Counted from the stretch's first letter, positions 24,236-33,616 are shown. The stretch is 64,000 nt of DNA from Halovenus marina (GCF_051414115.1 NZ_JBLKNZ010000001.1:992001-1056000); one strand, 5' to 3'. A program made the numbers and translations. Notes: generated by a model from the letters alone, not told the origin.

Positions 24236-25285
24236 GTGCAATCCGAGTTCGGGTTCGAGTTGCAGGTCTGCCAGTGGGCCGAACACCACTGGCCGCCGGA
24301 GGGACGCCGTGCTGCTCCGATCATCGTCGCGCGCCAGCTCGGCACCAGCCGCCGCCGCTGGGACACCGTCGTTATTGAGTGCGACCCCAGCGGACTCGCC
24401 GAACGCGCTCGGTTCGGGGAGACACGGCTGGATTCGGACCTGCTCCACGTCGTCGAAAACGCGCCCGCCGAGTTCGCGTGGTATCGGGACTGTCTGCCCG
24501 ACCCGGGGTATCCGTGGCGATACGTTCGCGAGGCGGTCCATCGCGCCGCAGACCGGGACCTGATCGAGACGCGAAGCGGCGCGAACGGCCGCGTCGAACT
24601 CCGCAGACGGTGGCCCTACCCCGACTGGGTCGAACGGATCGTGGCTATCGAGAACAAGCCTGACCTGAACGCCAGCGCCGCACGGGCGCTGACAGACCAA
24701 CTCTATCGTGATATTGCACTCGCACTCGCAGACGAGGTGTGGGTCGCAACCGCCGCGACGACCGGCAGCGTCGAGCCAATCCTGCTCGAAGACCGTCCGG
24801 TCGAGGCGGGGATTCTCACCGTCACCCCGGGACAGCGCGGGGCCGAGAGCGTCGACGTGGCGTGGCAACCCCGCGCGCTCGCAGTCGAGGAACCCGGAAC
24901 GAGAGTGCTCGACCGACCCACGGGTGGGGATTACGACGCCTCTGCCTGCCGATTCGAGTACGCCGACCCGGAGTGGAAGGCGAGAAAGCGCCTCGAAATT
25001 GCCGAGCGAGCGTACGAACGAGGCTGGCGCGCCTATCTGGAGACGATGCGTTCGGACTGTCGGCACTTCGAGTTGCGCCCCTGCGAGGCCGTGGCGCGCC
25101 CGTCCTGTGGGGCAAAAGAGAAACACCAGACTTCGGCCGAGTGTGCCGGGTCCTGCCCGGAGTTCGAGCCAGAGCCACCAGTCTGGCGACAGGACGGGTG
25201 GCCCATCTCGGGCGGACCGGGCGCAGCAATCGCTCGTTTGCTCGACAGACAGCGCGACCGGCATCGGCCCGAACCGCCCCAGTGA
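24236..25285 (+). CDS. DUF5787 family protein
   Basis: A 349-residue haloarchaeal protein starting with GTG (MQSEFGFELQVCQWAEHHW). The N-terminal half contains WDTVVIECDP and a later IVAIENKPDLNASAARALTDQLYRDIALALADEVWVAT. These D...E-x-K spaced acidic and lysine residues recall the PD-(D/E)xK nuclease core, although this is only an impression. The C-terminal part has several cysteines (DCRHF, PCEA, SCGAK, ECAGSC) that could bind zinc. I recognise the family as DUF5787, of unknown function. It lies alone downstream of two microproteins and is convergent with DUF5797. Confidence 0.75.
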   Translation: MQSEFGFELQVCQWAEHHWPPEGRRAAPIIVARQLGTSRRRWDTVVIECDPSGLAERARFGETRLDSDLLHVVENAPAEFAWYRDCLPDPGYPWRYVREAVHRAADRDLIETRSGANGRVELRRRWPYPDWVERIVAIENKPDLNASAARALTDQLYRDIALALADEVWVATAATTGSVEPILLEDRPVEAGILTVTPGQRGAESVDVAWQPRALAVEEPGTRVLDRPTGGDYDASACRFEYADPEWKARKRLEIAERAYERGWRAYLETMRSDCRHFELRPCEAVARPSCGAKEKHQTSAECAGSCPEFEPEPPVWRQDGWPISGGPGAAIARLLDRQRDRHRPEPPQ

Positions 25286-25308
25286 TCTGCCGCGCCAGTC
25301 GCCTGAAT

Positions 25309-25791
25309 TTACTCGTCGGTTTCGACGGTGATCGTCTCCCGCTCGACGGCGAGACGAAAGGTCGGAACCGTCTTCCGAACGCGTTCGACGACCCCTCTGT
25401 CCACCAGGTCGTGCAGCGCCGACCGAACCTCGTCGACGTCCGGATCCTCGTCGTCTTCGCGCTGGTCGCGTACCCCCTGTAGCGTCGCGACCACGCTCTG
25501 TGGCGTCTCGTCAGGGCCGGGCAGCGCCGCTAGCACGCGCTCGTGGAGCGGTGACCCGCTGACGACCTGTTCTGTCACGGCCTCCCCGTTGACGAGCGCT
25601 TCGCCTGCGGGTGTCGCACAGATGAGGCTGTTCTCGTTGCGGTAGTAGTACTCCGAGAGGTGGTCTTCGAGATACCGGTGCAGGTCGCTTCCGCTTTCGA
25701 TCCCCCACCGCTCCTGCAGTTCGCTGTTTTTCGTCGGCTGGAGTTCGACGATGTCGGAGAGTCTCTCTCGTTCCTCCTCCGAAAGTGTCAT
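25309..25791 (-). CDS. DUF5797 family protein (winged-helix-like)
   Basis: A 160-residue acidic protein beginning MTLSEEERERLSDIVELQPTKNSELQERWGIESGSDLHRYLEDHLSEYYYRNENSLICATPAGEALV. The pattern of a helix, a recognition-helix-like segment and a beta-rich wing suggests a winged-helix fold. A second similar arrangement may lie in the C-terminal half (DEVRSALHDLVDRGVVERVRKTVPTFRL). It matches the haloarchaeal DUF5797 family as far as I can recognise. Such proteins are presumed to bind DNA. No operon partner is evident. Confidence 0.72.
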   Translation of the reverse strand: MTLSEEERERLSDIVELQPTKNSELQERWGIESGSDLHRYLEDHLSEYYYRNENSLICATPAGEALVNGEAVTEQVVSGSPLHERVLAALPGPDETPQSVVATLQGVRDQREDDEDPDVDEVRSALHDLVDRGVVERVRKTVPTFRLAVERETITVETDE

Positions 25792-25879
25792 GATGCCCGA
25801 CTACTCACAGGGGCGTAATCCGCGTTGCGGATCCGACTCTGGGGTGTCACGCTCTCTCACTCGCTGACCCTCGACCCCA

Positions 25880-26326
25880 TCACAGATCGTCGAGCGTCTC
25901 GGCGACGTCCTCCCAGTGGCTCCCTTTCCAGAAGTGCTGGCCGCAGTCGGGACAGCGCCAGACATCCTCGGCGACCGGATCGGGGGCGTACTCGGGCGTG
26001 CGGTCGTCGGGTGCGACGGCGGTGAGCGAACCGTTACAGGCCCCACAGTACGTCGGTTCTGCCGGGAGTTCGAGTTGGATGCCCGCCGCTTCGAGTTCGC
26101 GTAACTGATCGAAGATGTCGCGTGACTCGATCAACAGCGACGACTCGGATCTCGCGGCGAGTGCCTCGTCGCGAGTTATCACCGTCCGACCGGTCTCGTG
26201 GGCGTATTCGAGCACTTCGCCGTCGGCTTCGATTCCCTCGTCGAGCGCGTAGACGGTGTCGTGGCCACACATCCGCAGATACGCGACCAGTCTCCCGAGC
26301 ATCGTATCCACGAGGAGACGACTCAT
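25880..26326 (-). CDS. Mut7-C RNase domain protein
   Basis: A 148-residue protein. It begins LLVDTMLGRLVAYLRMCGHDTVY, the PIN-like Mut7-C fold with the catalytic Asp near residue 7, then ITRDEALAAR with a further acidic cluster. A zinc ribbon follows, CGAC...CPDC (about residues 93-127), and the protein ends QHFWKGSHWEDV. Archaeal Mut7-C proteins are predicted ribonucleases related to the C-terminus of MUT-7. It is cytoplasmic. It is divergent from the SDR gene, with 91 bases between them. Confidence 0.85.
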   Translation of the reverse strand: MSRLLVDTMLGRLVAYLRMCGHDTVYALDEGIEADGEVLEYAHETGRTVITRDEALAARSESSLLIESRDIFDQLRELEAAGIQLELPAEPTYCGACNGSLTAVAPDDRTPEYAPDPVAEDVWRCPDCGQHFWKGSHWEDVAETLDDL

Positions 26327-26417
26327 CGAGACACAGCGGAGACGGTCGATTCGGCCCGTGGGGCGAGGAGCGGTTCCATGCTTCTAGTTTTATGTCCACC
26401 GGGAAAAACTGTCTGCC

Positions 26418-27179
26418 GTGACCAGTGAGACGCCCCTCTCGGAAACCGCGGCGCTCGTGACCGGCGCGAGCGCTGGTATCGGCCGTGCAACCGCTCGTGT
26501 GCTCGCACGCGACGGCGCGAACGTCGCTCTCGCAGCGCGCCGACCCGAGCGACTGCACGAGATTGCCGACGATATCGAAGCCGAATACGGCGTCGATACC
26601 CTCCCGGTTCCGACCGACGTGACCGACGAATCTGCCGTCGAGGCGCTGGCTGAGACGACAGTCGATGCCTTCGGCGCGCTCGATGTCGTCGTGAACAACG
26701 CCGGAACCGGCACCGAACCCGGCGTCGCCGTCGAGGACCTCGACACCGAGCAGTACCGGACGGTGATGGACGTCAACACCGACGGGATGTTCTTCACGGC
26801 GCGGGCGGCGCTCCCGCATCTCCGCGAGTCGCAGGGGACGCTCATCTTCGTCGGAAGCTTCGCCGGGCAGTATCCCCGACCGGGAAACCCGGTGTACGCG
26901 GCGACCAAGTGGTGGACGCGCGGGTTCGCACTGAGTCTCGCCGGACAGGTCGGTGACGACGACGTCGGCGTCTCGGTCATCAACCCCACGGAGGTGCGCA
27001 CGAAGTTCGGCAAGGAGTTCACGCCGAACGAGGAGCTATTCACGGAGCAGTTCGACCCCGACGAGGTGACCGAACCAGAGACTGTCGCCGAGGCGATTGC
27101 ATTCGCAGCGCGTCAGGACCCGCCCGACGCCGTGACGGAACTCGACCTCTTTCGGCGGGACAAGTTCGGTGGCTTCTGA
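26418..27179 (+). CDS. SDR-family oxidoreductase
   Basis: A 253-residue classical short-chain dehydrogenase with GTG start. The cofactor motif is TGASAGIG (residues 14-21), the structural motif is NNAG near 93, and the catalytic set includes S in FVGSFAG and YAATK near 160. It likely reduces a ketone or oxidises an alcohol with NAD(P)H; the substrate is unknown. A TATA-like TAGTTTTATG lies about 25-35 bases upstream (26384-26393), consistent with a leaderless message starting at this GTG. It is convergent with polX. Confidence 0.88.
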   Translation: MTSETPLSETAALVTGASAGIGRATARVLARDGANVALAARRPERLHEIADDIEAEYGVDTLPVPTDVTDESAVEALAETTVDAFGALDVVVNNAGTGTEPGVAVEDLDTEQYRTVMDVNTDGMFFTARAALPHLRESQGTLIFVGSFAGQYPRPGNPVYAATKWWTRGFALSLAGQVGDDDVGVSVINPTEVRTKFGKEFTPNEELFTEQFDPDEVTEPETVAEAIAFAARQDPPDAVTELDLFRRDKFGGF

Positions 27180-27209
27180 GCGGACTATCGCGCTTGCCTC
27201 TGACGGCGT

Positions 27210-28946
27210 TCACTCGACGAACTCGCGGATGCCGTCGGCGTCGCGGGCGTTGAGCACGTCGCCCCGTTCGGCCCAGCCACGGCGCGCGGTGTGGACGCCG
27301 TATCGTATGAACTCGTAACTGCTCGTCCGGTGTGCGTCGGTGTTGATGATGATGGTGGCCCCCGCATCGATGGCGGTCTGTACGGCCCGTCCCGCCAGGT
27401 CGAGTCGATGTGGGTCCGCGTTGATTTCGAGCGCGGTTCTGGCCCCGGCCGCCGCGGTTGCCAGTCGCTCGATGTCGACGTCCATCCCGGGGCGTTCGTT
27501 CAGCCGTCGACCGGTCGGGTGCCCGATGATATCCACGTCGGGGTGTTCTGCCGCCGCGACCAGCCGGTCGGTTCCGTCACCGTCCAGACCGGCGTGTGGC
27601 GAGGCGACGACGATATCGAGATCCGCGAGCAGGTCGTCCCCGACCGACACCGACCCGTCCGTCCCGATGTTCGCCTCGACGCCCGCGAACACGTCGATGT
27701 CGACCGTCTCGGCGGCGGCTCTGATGGCTTCCTGCTGGTCACGCAGTCGCTCGTCGTCGAGACCAACCCCACCGACTGTGCCCGGTCCCGTCGCGTGGTC
27801 GGTGACACAGACGTAGTCGTGGCCGAACGACTCGGCGCCCTGCACCATCTCCTCGATTGATTCTCGCCCGTCCGACCAGTCGGTGTGGACGTGCAGGTCG
27901 CCGCGAACGTCATCCGATTGGAGGAGGTCGGGGAGGGAATCCGCTGCCGCGGCCTCGACCTCGCCGCGGTTCTCGCGGAGTTCCGGCGGTACCCACGCCA
28001 TCCCCAGACATTCGTAGACGCCGCGTTCGGTCTCGCCCGCGATCCGTTCTCCAACCCGCTGTCCGGCCTCCGGATCGACGTCGCTCACGTCGAAGACGCC
28101 GTACTCGTTGACCTTGTACTCGTGGTCGAGCGCGCGATTTCGGACTGCGACGTTGTGGTCTTTACTCCCGGTGAAATACTGGAGCGCCGCGCCGAACTCC
28201 GAGGGATCGACGACGCGCAGGTCGACTCTGACGTCCTCGGCACGGACGCTCGCCTTGTTCGAACCCGCCTCGATGACTTTGTCTGCTCGCTCCCACTCGG
28301 TGAAGGCCTCGATGACTGCCGCGCCGTCCTCGCTTGCAGTCAGCACGTCGACGTCGCCGATGGTCGGTCTGTACCGCCGGAGCGACCCGGCGAGGTCACA
28401 CTGGCTGACGGCGTCACACTCTGACAGATACGCGCGAACGGCCTCGCCGAGCGGCAACGCGTCGCCGAGCAACTGTCGTTGATGGGCGGTCCGGGCGAAG
28501 TCGATTCCCGAGAGAATGTTCTGCTCGGTCTTTGCCCCGAATCCAGAGATAGACTGTATCTTCCCGGCGTGTGCCGCCGATTCGAGGTCGTCAAGGTCCG
28601 TAATCTCGAGTGCATCGTACAGTTTTCGAACCGTCTTCGGGCCGACGCCCTCGACGCGAGTCAGCGCGTCCATCTCGACCGGGAGCTGGTCCCGTAGTTC
28701 CTCGAGTTCAGCTATCTCGCCGGTCTCGATGTACTCGACGACCTTCGAGGAGATGGCGTCGCCAACCTGGTCGATCTCTGCGACGGCGTCGGCCCCCTCT
28801 GTCGCGAGTTCTTCGATCGGTTCGGGGTGGTCGCGGATGTTCTCGGCTGCGCGCCGGTAGGCCCGGGGCTTGTACTCGACGCCGTCGGCTTCGAGCAGGT
28901 CCGCAAACTCCTCTAAGTGGGTCGCCACCTCGTCGTTGCGGCTCAT
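27210..28946 (-). CDS. polX: DNA polymerase X with PHP domain
   Basis: A 578-residue family X polymerase of the bacterial/archaeal PolX type. The N-terminal helix-hairpin-helix region is MSRNDEVATHLEEFADLLEADGVEYKPRAYRRAAENI, followed by GVGPKTVRKLYDALEI and ISGFGAKTEQNIL. The catalytic palm carries GDVDVLT near residue 198. The C-terminal PHP metal-dependent phosphoesterase domain starts about 345 (DLHVHTDWSDG) and includes VTDHATG and HPTGR. PolX fills short gaps in base-excision repair and its PHP part gives 3'-end processing. Length and domain order are normal. Confidence 0.95.
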   Translation of the reverse strand: MSRNDEVATHLEEFADLLEADGVEYKPRAYRRAAENIRDHPEPIEELATEGADAVAEIDQVGDAISSKVVEYIETGEIAELEELRDQLPVEMDALTRVEGVGPKTVRKLYDALEITDLDDLESAAHAGKIQSISGFGAKTEQNILSGIDFARTAHQRQLLGDALPLGEAVRAYLSECDAVSQCDLAGSLRRYRPTIGDVDVLTASEDGAAVIEAFTEWERADKVIEAGSNKASVRAEDVRVDLRVVDPSEFGAALQYFTGSKDHNVAVRNRALDHEYKVNEYGVFDVSDVDPEAGQRVGERIAGETERGVYECLGMAWVPPELRENRGEVEAAAADSLPDLLQSDDVRGDLHVHTDWSDGRESIEEMVQGAESFGHDYVCVTDHATGPGTVGGVGLDDERLRDQQEAIRAAAETVDIDVFAGVEANIGTDGSVSVGDDLLADLDIVVASPHAGLDGDGTDRLVAAAEHPDVDIIGHPTGRRLNERPGMDVDIERLATAAAGARTALEINADPHRLDLAGRAVQTAIDAGATIIINTDAHRTSSYEFIRYGVHTARRGWAERGDVLNARDADGIREFVE

Positions 28947-28998
28947 AGGTTAGACTGGGCCGGGACGCCCATAATGACTGGTTTTTCGACACACTCCC

Positions 28999-29451
28999 CT
29001 ACTTTTTCCGGCCGGTGACACCGTGCCCCGAGGAGTCGTCGGCGTGTCCGAGCGCCTTCCGGAGAAACTGCATCCACCGCTTTCGGTCCTTCGTCTCCTC
29101 TAGCTGGGCCTCCTGCTCGATGTCCGGCGGGTCCAGCGTTTGGAGTTCGTTCAGCGCCCGGTCGATGCCGATTATCGACCGAGCGAGGCGCTTGCCCTCC
29201 TCGACGGTCATCTGTTCGTCTTCGATCCGCTGTTTGCGCTGGAGACGCTCGCGCCTGAGGTTCTTCTTCGCTCGCTCGACGCGGTCGCGTTCGCCAGCGG
29301 GAATCGTGTCGCGCCGTCGAATCTCGAAGACGAACTCCTGTAGATTGATCTCCTCGCCCTGGATCTGGATGGCGTCGGGGATCTCCGCCCCGATGGTCGC
29401 GCCCTCGCGTTCGATCCGTTCGAGCAGACGCTTTCGCTCGAACTCCTCCAT
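28999..29451 (-). CDS. DUF5788 family protein
   Basis: A 150-residue, highly charged, mostly helical protein: MEEFERKRLLERIEREGATIGAEIPDAIQIQGEEINLQEFVFEIRRR. The central part (RDRVERAKKNLRRERLQRKQRIEDEQMTVEEGKRLARSIIGIDRALNELQ) looks like a coiled coil. I recognise it as haloarchaeal DUF5788, of unknown function. It is followed by polX on the same strand after about 50 bases, so cotranscription is possible. No catalytic motif or cysteine was seen. Confidence 0.75.
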   Translation of the reverse strand: MEEFERKRLLERIEREGATIGAEIPDAIQIQGEEINLQEFVFEIRRRDTIPAGERDRVERAKKNLRRERLQRKQRIEDEQMTVEEGKRLARSIIGIDRALNELQTLDPPDIEQEAQLEETKDRKRWMQFLRKALGHADDSSGHGVTGRKK

Positions 29452-29542
29452 ACCACTGGTAGCCGCGCTTGCTACTTCGCTCTGTCGTCTGGCGTGCCGT
29501 CACGCTGTGAGGTCTGGTGTCGCGGTGTTGTCTTGGGAGCGA

Positions 29543-29950
29543 CTACACGTCGAAGACGACGTACGCGCGCCACCCGTCCGCCGTCTCGGAGATGTCCATC
29601 TCGGAGTAGGTGACCGCCTTGAGGTCTCTGGCGGTAACGTCACGCAGGTCTACCCCGCGATAGCTCCCCTCGAACGTCCATTCCTCGGCTTCGGACACTG
29701 TTCCGGTGTTGTCGACCGGCAGCACAGAGCGGATGTCGCGCTCGTAGATGAGTTCGTCGAGGTAGTCAAAGAGCAAGGCGTCGAGGCTCTCGGCGGTGAC
29801 GGTCACCTCGTGGTGACTGCCGCCTGCCGGAATCGAGTCACACATCGCCGCCGCCATCCCGTCTGCGACGGCCCCGAACGTCTCTCCAAGCGTCGCACCC
29901 GTCGCCTCGACTGCCACGTCGGCGGTGTGGTCACGCAACTCGAAGCTCAT
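29543..29950 (-). CDS. Archease
   Basis: A 135-residue archease starting MSFELRDHTADVAVEATGATLGETFGAVADGMAAAMCDS. The conserved DHTAD motif with acidic metal-binding residues, and the late AVTYSEMDI strand, are typical. Archease activates the RtcB RNA ligase and promotes its guanylylation in tRNA splicing. Upstream in-frame ATG at 30001 would add 17 residues with no family counterpart. rtcB itself is not in the window. The gene stands alone on the minus strand between two cytoplasmic genes. Confidence 0.92.
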   Translation of the reverse strand: MSFELRDHTADVAVEATGATLGETFGAVADGMAAAMCDSIPAGGSHHEVTVTAESLDALLFDYLDELIYERDIRSVLPVDNTGTVSEAEEWTFEGSYRGVDLRDVTARDLKAVTYSEMDISETADGWRAYVVFDV

Positions 29951-30029
29951 CGCCTCCCACCACGGGTGACGGGCGTGAAAGCGTTGCGTTCGCTGATTCA
30001 CACGATACTGGAAAATCGTCGGCCCTGAG

Positions 30030-30362
30030 TCAGGGGCCGCGGCCGAGCACGGAGTCCTCAGACCCCGCGAACACGATCAGGGCAGTGATTTCGTCGTCGA
30101 TGTCGAAGAAGTCGTGCTCGACGCCCTGCTCGACGTAGACCACGTCGCCCTCCTCGACTGGATACCGGTCGCTTCCGACGCGAACCTTCCCGGACCCGGA
30201 GATGATGACGTACAGTTCGTCCGACTTGTGCGGTGTCTTTGGCTCCGGATTCGGATACCGACCGAGTTCGACGCTCATCGACTCCTCGCTCAGCACCTCC
30301 AGATAGTTCTGGTCTGTCTGGTCGAGTTGTTCGACTAACTCGGTCGTGGAAACGTGGCTCAT
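30030..30362 (-). CDS. Cupin-domain protein
   Basis: A 110-residue single cupin: PKTPHKSDELYVIISGSGKVRVGSDRYPVEEGDVVYVEQGVEHDFFD. The metal ligand set is partly kept (H46, E50 and the late His in VEHDF). The compact fold without other domains suggests a small metal-dependent enzyme or binding protein. The start at 30362 (MSHVSTTELVEQLDQ) has a GGAG sequence a few bases upstream on its strand and a TATA-like AAGTATTCAT further back. It is divergent from the P-type ATPase gene. Function unknown. Confidence 0.82.
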   Translation of the reverse strand: MSHVSTTELVEQLDQTDQNYLEVLSEESMSVELGRYPNPEPKTPHKSDELYVIISGSGKVRVGSDRYPVEEGDVVYVEQGVEHDFFDIDDEITALIVFAGSEDSVLGRGP

Positions 30363-30428
30363 CTGGTCTCGACAGGAGATATCGGCTCCAGTACCGATGA
30401 ATACTTCGGTCTCTTCGATGGTCGCTGG

Positions 30429-30435
30429 ACTTAAT
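30429..30435 (+). promoter_or_regulatory. TATA-like box for the P-type ATPase gene
   Basis: ACTTAAT lies about 30-36 bases before the GTG at 30465. It supports this GTG as the start of a nearly leaderless message. Confidence 0.4.
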
Positions 30436-30464
30436 GCCGCCGGAGCGTCTATCGGGGATAACCC

Positions 30465-32924
30465 GTGGACAGTGACTCTGACGACCCAGAGACGTGTGCC
30501 CTCTGTGGGCGGACGATACCGGACGAATCGGGCACTCGCGCGGCCGACGAGTCGTTCTGTTCGACAGGCTGTCGAACTGTTCATCAGACGTTGGGTGTCG
30601 CTGACACGACAGCAGTCGATGGGACGCGGCAGACGGCGGAGTCGCCAGACACGACTGAAGCGGCAAACGCGACCGATAGCACCCAGGAACACCGGACACA
30701 GTCGTTCCTTCGTGTCGATGGGATGCACACCACCACCTGTGAGTCGTTTCTGGAAGGGCGTGCGACAGAGTGCGAAGGGGTCATCGATGCCGAAGCGAGC
30801 TACGTTACCGAAACAGTTCGGGTCGACCACGACCCCGACCAGATTTCACAGGCGTCGCTCTGTGAGCGACTCAGCACGATTGGCTACACGGCAGTCCCAC
30901 GAAGTGATGCCCCCATCGATTCGAACGCCGCCGCCGCACGCGGTGACCGGCAACTGGACGACCTGTTGGGCTATCGGTACGCCGCAGGCGTGCTCTTTGG
31001 CTCCTTTCTGCTGCTCACGTACGTCGTTCTCGCGTACCCCGCGCACCTGTCCGAACTACTCGGCGAAGGGTCGCTCACGATGTTCGAGGATGCCTTTCGC
31101 TTCGACGAGGGCGGTGCTGTCCTCGTCGTCCCGCTCTTTCTGGGGCTGACCGGTGTCGTCCTCTTTTTCACTGGACTCCCCTTGCTCCGTGATGCGTACG
31201 TCAGCATCCGAACTCGCCAGCCGACGACCGAACTGCTCACCGTGATCACGATCGGCAGCGCATTTCTGTACAGTCCGATTGCGATGGTTCTGGGTCGCAC
31301 CGACGTGTACTTCGACCTGACTGTCGTGATCGCGTCTGTCGTCGTTGCAGCAATCTTCTACGAATCGCTGGTCAAACGGCGCGCGATGGCGCGGTTGACC
31401 GACCTGACGATTTCGCAGGTCGAAAACGCACAGCGCTCCCATCCAGACGGCACGACGACGACCGTTCCCGTCGAAGAGTTGACGGCTGGCGACCGAATAC
31501 TCGTTTCCGAAGGCGAGCGGATCCCTGTAGACGGGACACTCGTAAGCCCCGAGTGTACGGTCAACGAGGCCGTCGTCACGGGCGAGTCGCTCCCGATCGT
31601 GAAATCCCACGGCGACGAGGTTGTCGGCGGGTCGGTCGTCACCGGGGACGGGGCCGCCGTCAGGGTTGCTGACGGCGCTGCGAGCGGGGTAGACCGACTG
31701 CTCACGTCCGTCTGGGGACTCCAGAGCGCCGACCACGGAATTCAGCGACGGGCAAACCGGATCGCTGGCTACGTCATTCCGGTGCTCGTTGCCGGGGCTG
31801 TTCTCGTCGGAGCAGTCGAACTGGTCGACGGGGACCCGACCGGTGCGCTGCTCGGCGCGTTGACGGTCCTGCTCGTGGCGACCCCGTGGGCGCTCGGTCT
31901 CGCGACGCCGCTTTCGGTCGCTACGACGATCGAGGCGGCGCTTCGTCGGGGGATCATCGTCTTCGACGAGACCATCTTCGAGCGATTGCGGGCGGTCGAC
32001 ACCGTCGTCTTCGACAAGACCGGAACGTTGACCACTGGCGAGATGACCGTCGTCGAGTCGAGCGGACCGGATGAACTCCTGACTGCGGCAGCACTCCTCG
32101 AACAGCGAGCGTCTCATCCCGCCGCGGATGCCATCGCGACCGAGTTTTCACCCGAGGCCGCTGTCGACGAACCGGACGGGGACGAGCGCGTCCGGGACTT
32201 CGAGACTCATCCGAGAGGTGTTCGCGGGACCGTCGATGGTACGACCGTGCTCGTCGGCCATCCCGACCTGTTCGAGCGACAGGGCTGGACCGTGGGCGAC
32301 GATTTACTGGCACAGGTTTCAGCGGCGCGCAGCGTCGGTCGCATTCCGGTGCTCGTCGGGCGCGATGGCCGGGCAGAGGCGCTCGTCGTTGTGGGTGACA
32401 GGCCCCGAGCGCGCTGGGACGAGGCTATCTCCAGACTGGGTGAGCAAGAGCGGGATATCGTCGTTCTGACCGGTGACGACGAGCGCGCCGCCGAGTTCTT
32501 CGGTCAACATCAGGATGTCGACCACGTCTTCGCAGACGTTCCCGCCTCCGGAAAGACGGAGACTGTCCGTCGACTGCAGACGGAGGGGTCAGTTGCGATG
32601 GTCGGTGACGGAACCAACGACGCACCGGCGATCGCGCAGGCCGACCTCGGTATCGCCCTCGGAAGCGGGACGGCAATCGCCTCCGATGCGGCCGATATCG
32701 CGATCGAACACGATGATCTCGACGCTGTCGACACGACGTTCCGTCTCGCGCGGGCGGCCAGACGTCGCGTGAGACAGAACACCGCTCTCGCGCTGTCGTA
32801 CAACGGGATTGCCGTTCCGCTTGCGCTTCTCGGACTCTTCAATCCCCTCTGTGCGATGGCGGCAGTCGTCGTGACTGGTAGCCTGCTCGCGGCAAACGCC
32901 ACACGCTCGCTCCGGTCTGTGTGA
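30465..32924 (+). CDS. P1B-type heavy-metal ATPase with atypical TPW membrane motif
   Basis: An 819-residue P-type ATPase. The N-terminus has a TRASH-like zinc or metal finger (C11, C14, C32, C36), then an HMA-like domain (about 80-150) whose motif GMHTTTC keeps only C92 of the usual CxxC. About eight membrane segments, the actuator TGES motif near residue 376, the phosphorylated Asp517 in DKTGTLTTGE and the hinge GDGTNDAPA complete a normal catalytic core. The transmembrane metal motif is TPW (473-475) in place of CPC/CPH/SPC. The last helices have SYNGIAVPLALLG and a VVTGS stretch instead of the copper-type MSS. It probably exports or imports a cation, but the substrate cannot be copper by the standard rule. 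GTG start. Confidence 0.85.
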   Translation: MDSDSDDPETCALCGRTIPDESGTRAADESFCSTGCRTVHQTLGVADTTAVDGTRQTAESPDTTEAANATDSTQEHRTQSFLRVDGMHTTTCESFLEGRATECEGVIDAEASYVTETVRVDHDPDQISQASLCERLSTIGYTAVPRSDAPIDSNAAAARGDRQLDDLLGYRYAAGVLFGSFLLLTYVVLAYPAHLSELLGEGSLTMFEDAFRFDEGGAVLVVPLFLGLTGVVLFFTGLPLLRDAYVSIRTRQPTTELLTVITIGSAFLYSPIAMVLGRTDVYFDLTVVIASVVVAAIFYESLVKRRAMARLTDLTISQVENAQRSHPDGTTTTVPVEELTAGDRILVSEGERIPVDGTLVSPECTVNEAVVTGESLPIVKSHGDEVVGGSVVTGDGAAVRVADGAASGVDRLLTSVWGLQSADHGIQRRANRIAGYVIPVLVAGAVLVGAVELVDGDPTGALLGALTVLLVATPWALGLATPLSVATTIEAALRRGIIVFDETIFERLRAVDTVVFDKTGTLTTGEMTVVESSGPDELLTAAALLEQRASHPAADAIATEFSPEAAVDEPDGDERVRDFETHPRGVRGTVDGTTVLVGHPDLFERQGWTVGDDLLAQVSAARSVGRIPVLVGRDGRAEALVVVGDRPRARWDEAISRLGEQERDIVVLTGDDERAAEFFGQHQDVDHVFADVPASGKTETVRRLQTEGSVAMVGDGTNDAPAIAQADLGIALGSGTAIASDAADIAIEHDDLDAVDTTFRLARAARRRVRQNTALALSYNGIAVPLALLGLFNPLCAMAAVVVTGSLLAANATRSLRSV

Positions 32925-33025
32925 CTCTCGTCGAGAACCCGTATAGACGCACGTCAAATAACGGGGGTTTTTCAGATGTTGGGAATCCCCCGGCACTCTT
33001 TATTCTCCAAGGCTAATCCTTTGGC

Positions 33026-33616
33026 ATGGAGCGCAGGCAACTGCTCAAGACGGCTGGAATCGTTGCAACAGGAAGTGTCGTCGGCCTCGCTGGCTGTAGC
33101 GGTGACGGGGACGACGGTGGAGACGGTGACGACGGCGACGGGAACGGAGACGACGGTGCGACACCGACCGAAACGCCAGCGGACGGAAACGGCAGCGGAG
33201 GGACTGCGACGGTCGAGATGCGAACCGAGGGTAGCGACTACCTCTTCGACCCGATTGGCCTGTACGTGGAAGCAGGCACCACGGTTACGTTCGAGAACGT
33301 GAGTGGGGCACACTCGGCGACGGCCTACAGCGAGGGGAACGGTCCGGCCACGACGACCCGGATCCCGGAGGGTGGAACTGTATTCAACAGCGGCACGTTG
33401 TCCGGAGAGGGCGCGACCCACGAAGTCACCTTCGAGACGACTGGCACCTACGATTACTTCTGTATCCCGCACAAGACGCTCGGAATGGTCGGCCGCATCG
33501 TCGTCGGCGAACCCGGTGGCCCTGCCGAAGGCAGCATGCCACCAGACGGCGACGTACCAGACAGCCAGACCATCGTCGACCAGGGTAGCGTCTCCTGGGA
33601 CGAGTTCTCCGGATAG
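33026..33616 (+). CDS. Halocyanin-type blue copper lipoprotein
   Basis: A 196-residue cupredoxin. The Tat lipoprotein signal MERRQLLKTAGIVATGSVVGLAGC gives lipid-anchored Cys24; an acidic Gly/Asp/Thr linker follows. The copper ligands of a plastocyanin-like site are H96 (GAHSATAY), C146 and H149 (YFCIPHK) and M154 (GMVG). Halocyanins are peripheral membrane electron carriers outside the cytoplasmic membrane, linking respiratory complexes to terminal oxidases or nitrite reductase. The C-terminal ~40 residues are a Pro/Asp-rich tail. A TATA-like TTTATTCTCC lies about 25-30 bases upstream (from 32998). Confidence 0.93.
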   Translation: MERRQLLKTAGIVATGSVVGLAGCSGDGDDGGDGDDGDGNGDDGATPTETPADGNGSGGTATVEMRTEGSDYLFDPIGLYVEAGTTVTFENVSGAHSATAYSEGNGPATTTRIPEGGTVFNSGTLSGEGATHEVTFETTGTYDYFCIPHKTLGMVGRIVVGEPGGPAEGSMPPDGDVPDSQTIVDQGSVSWDEFSG

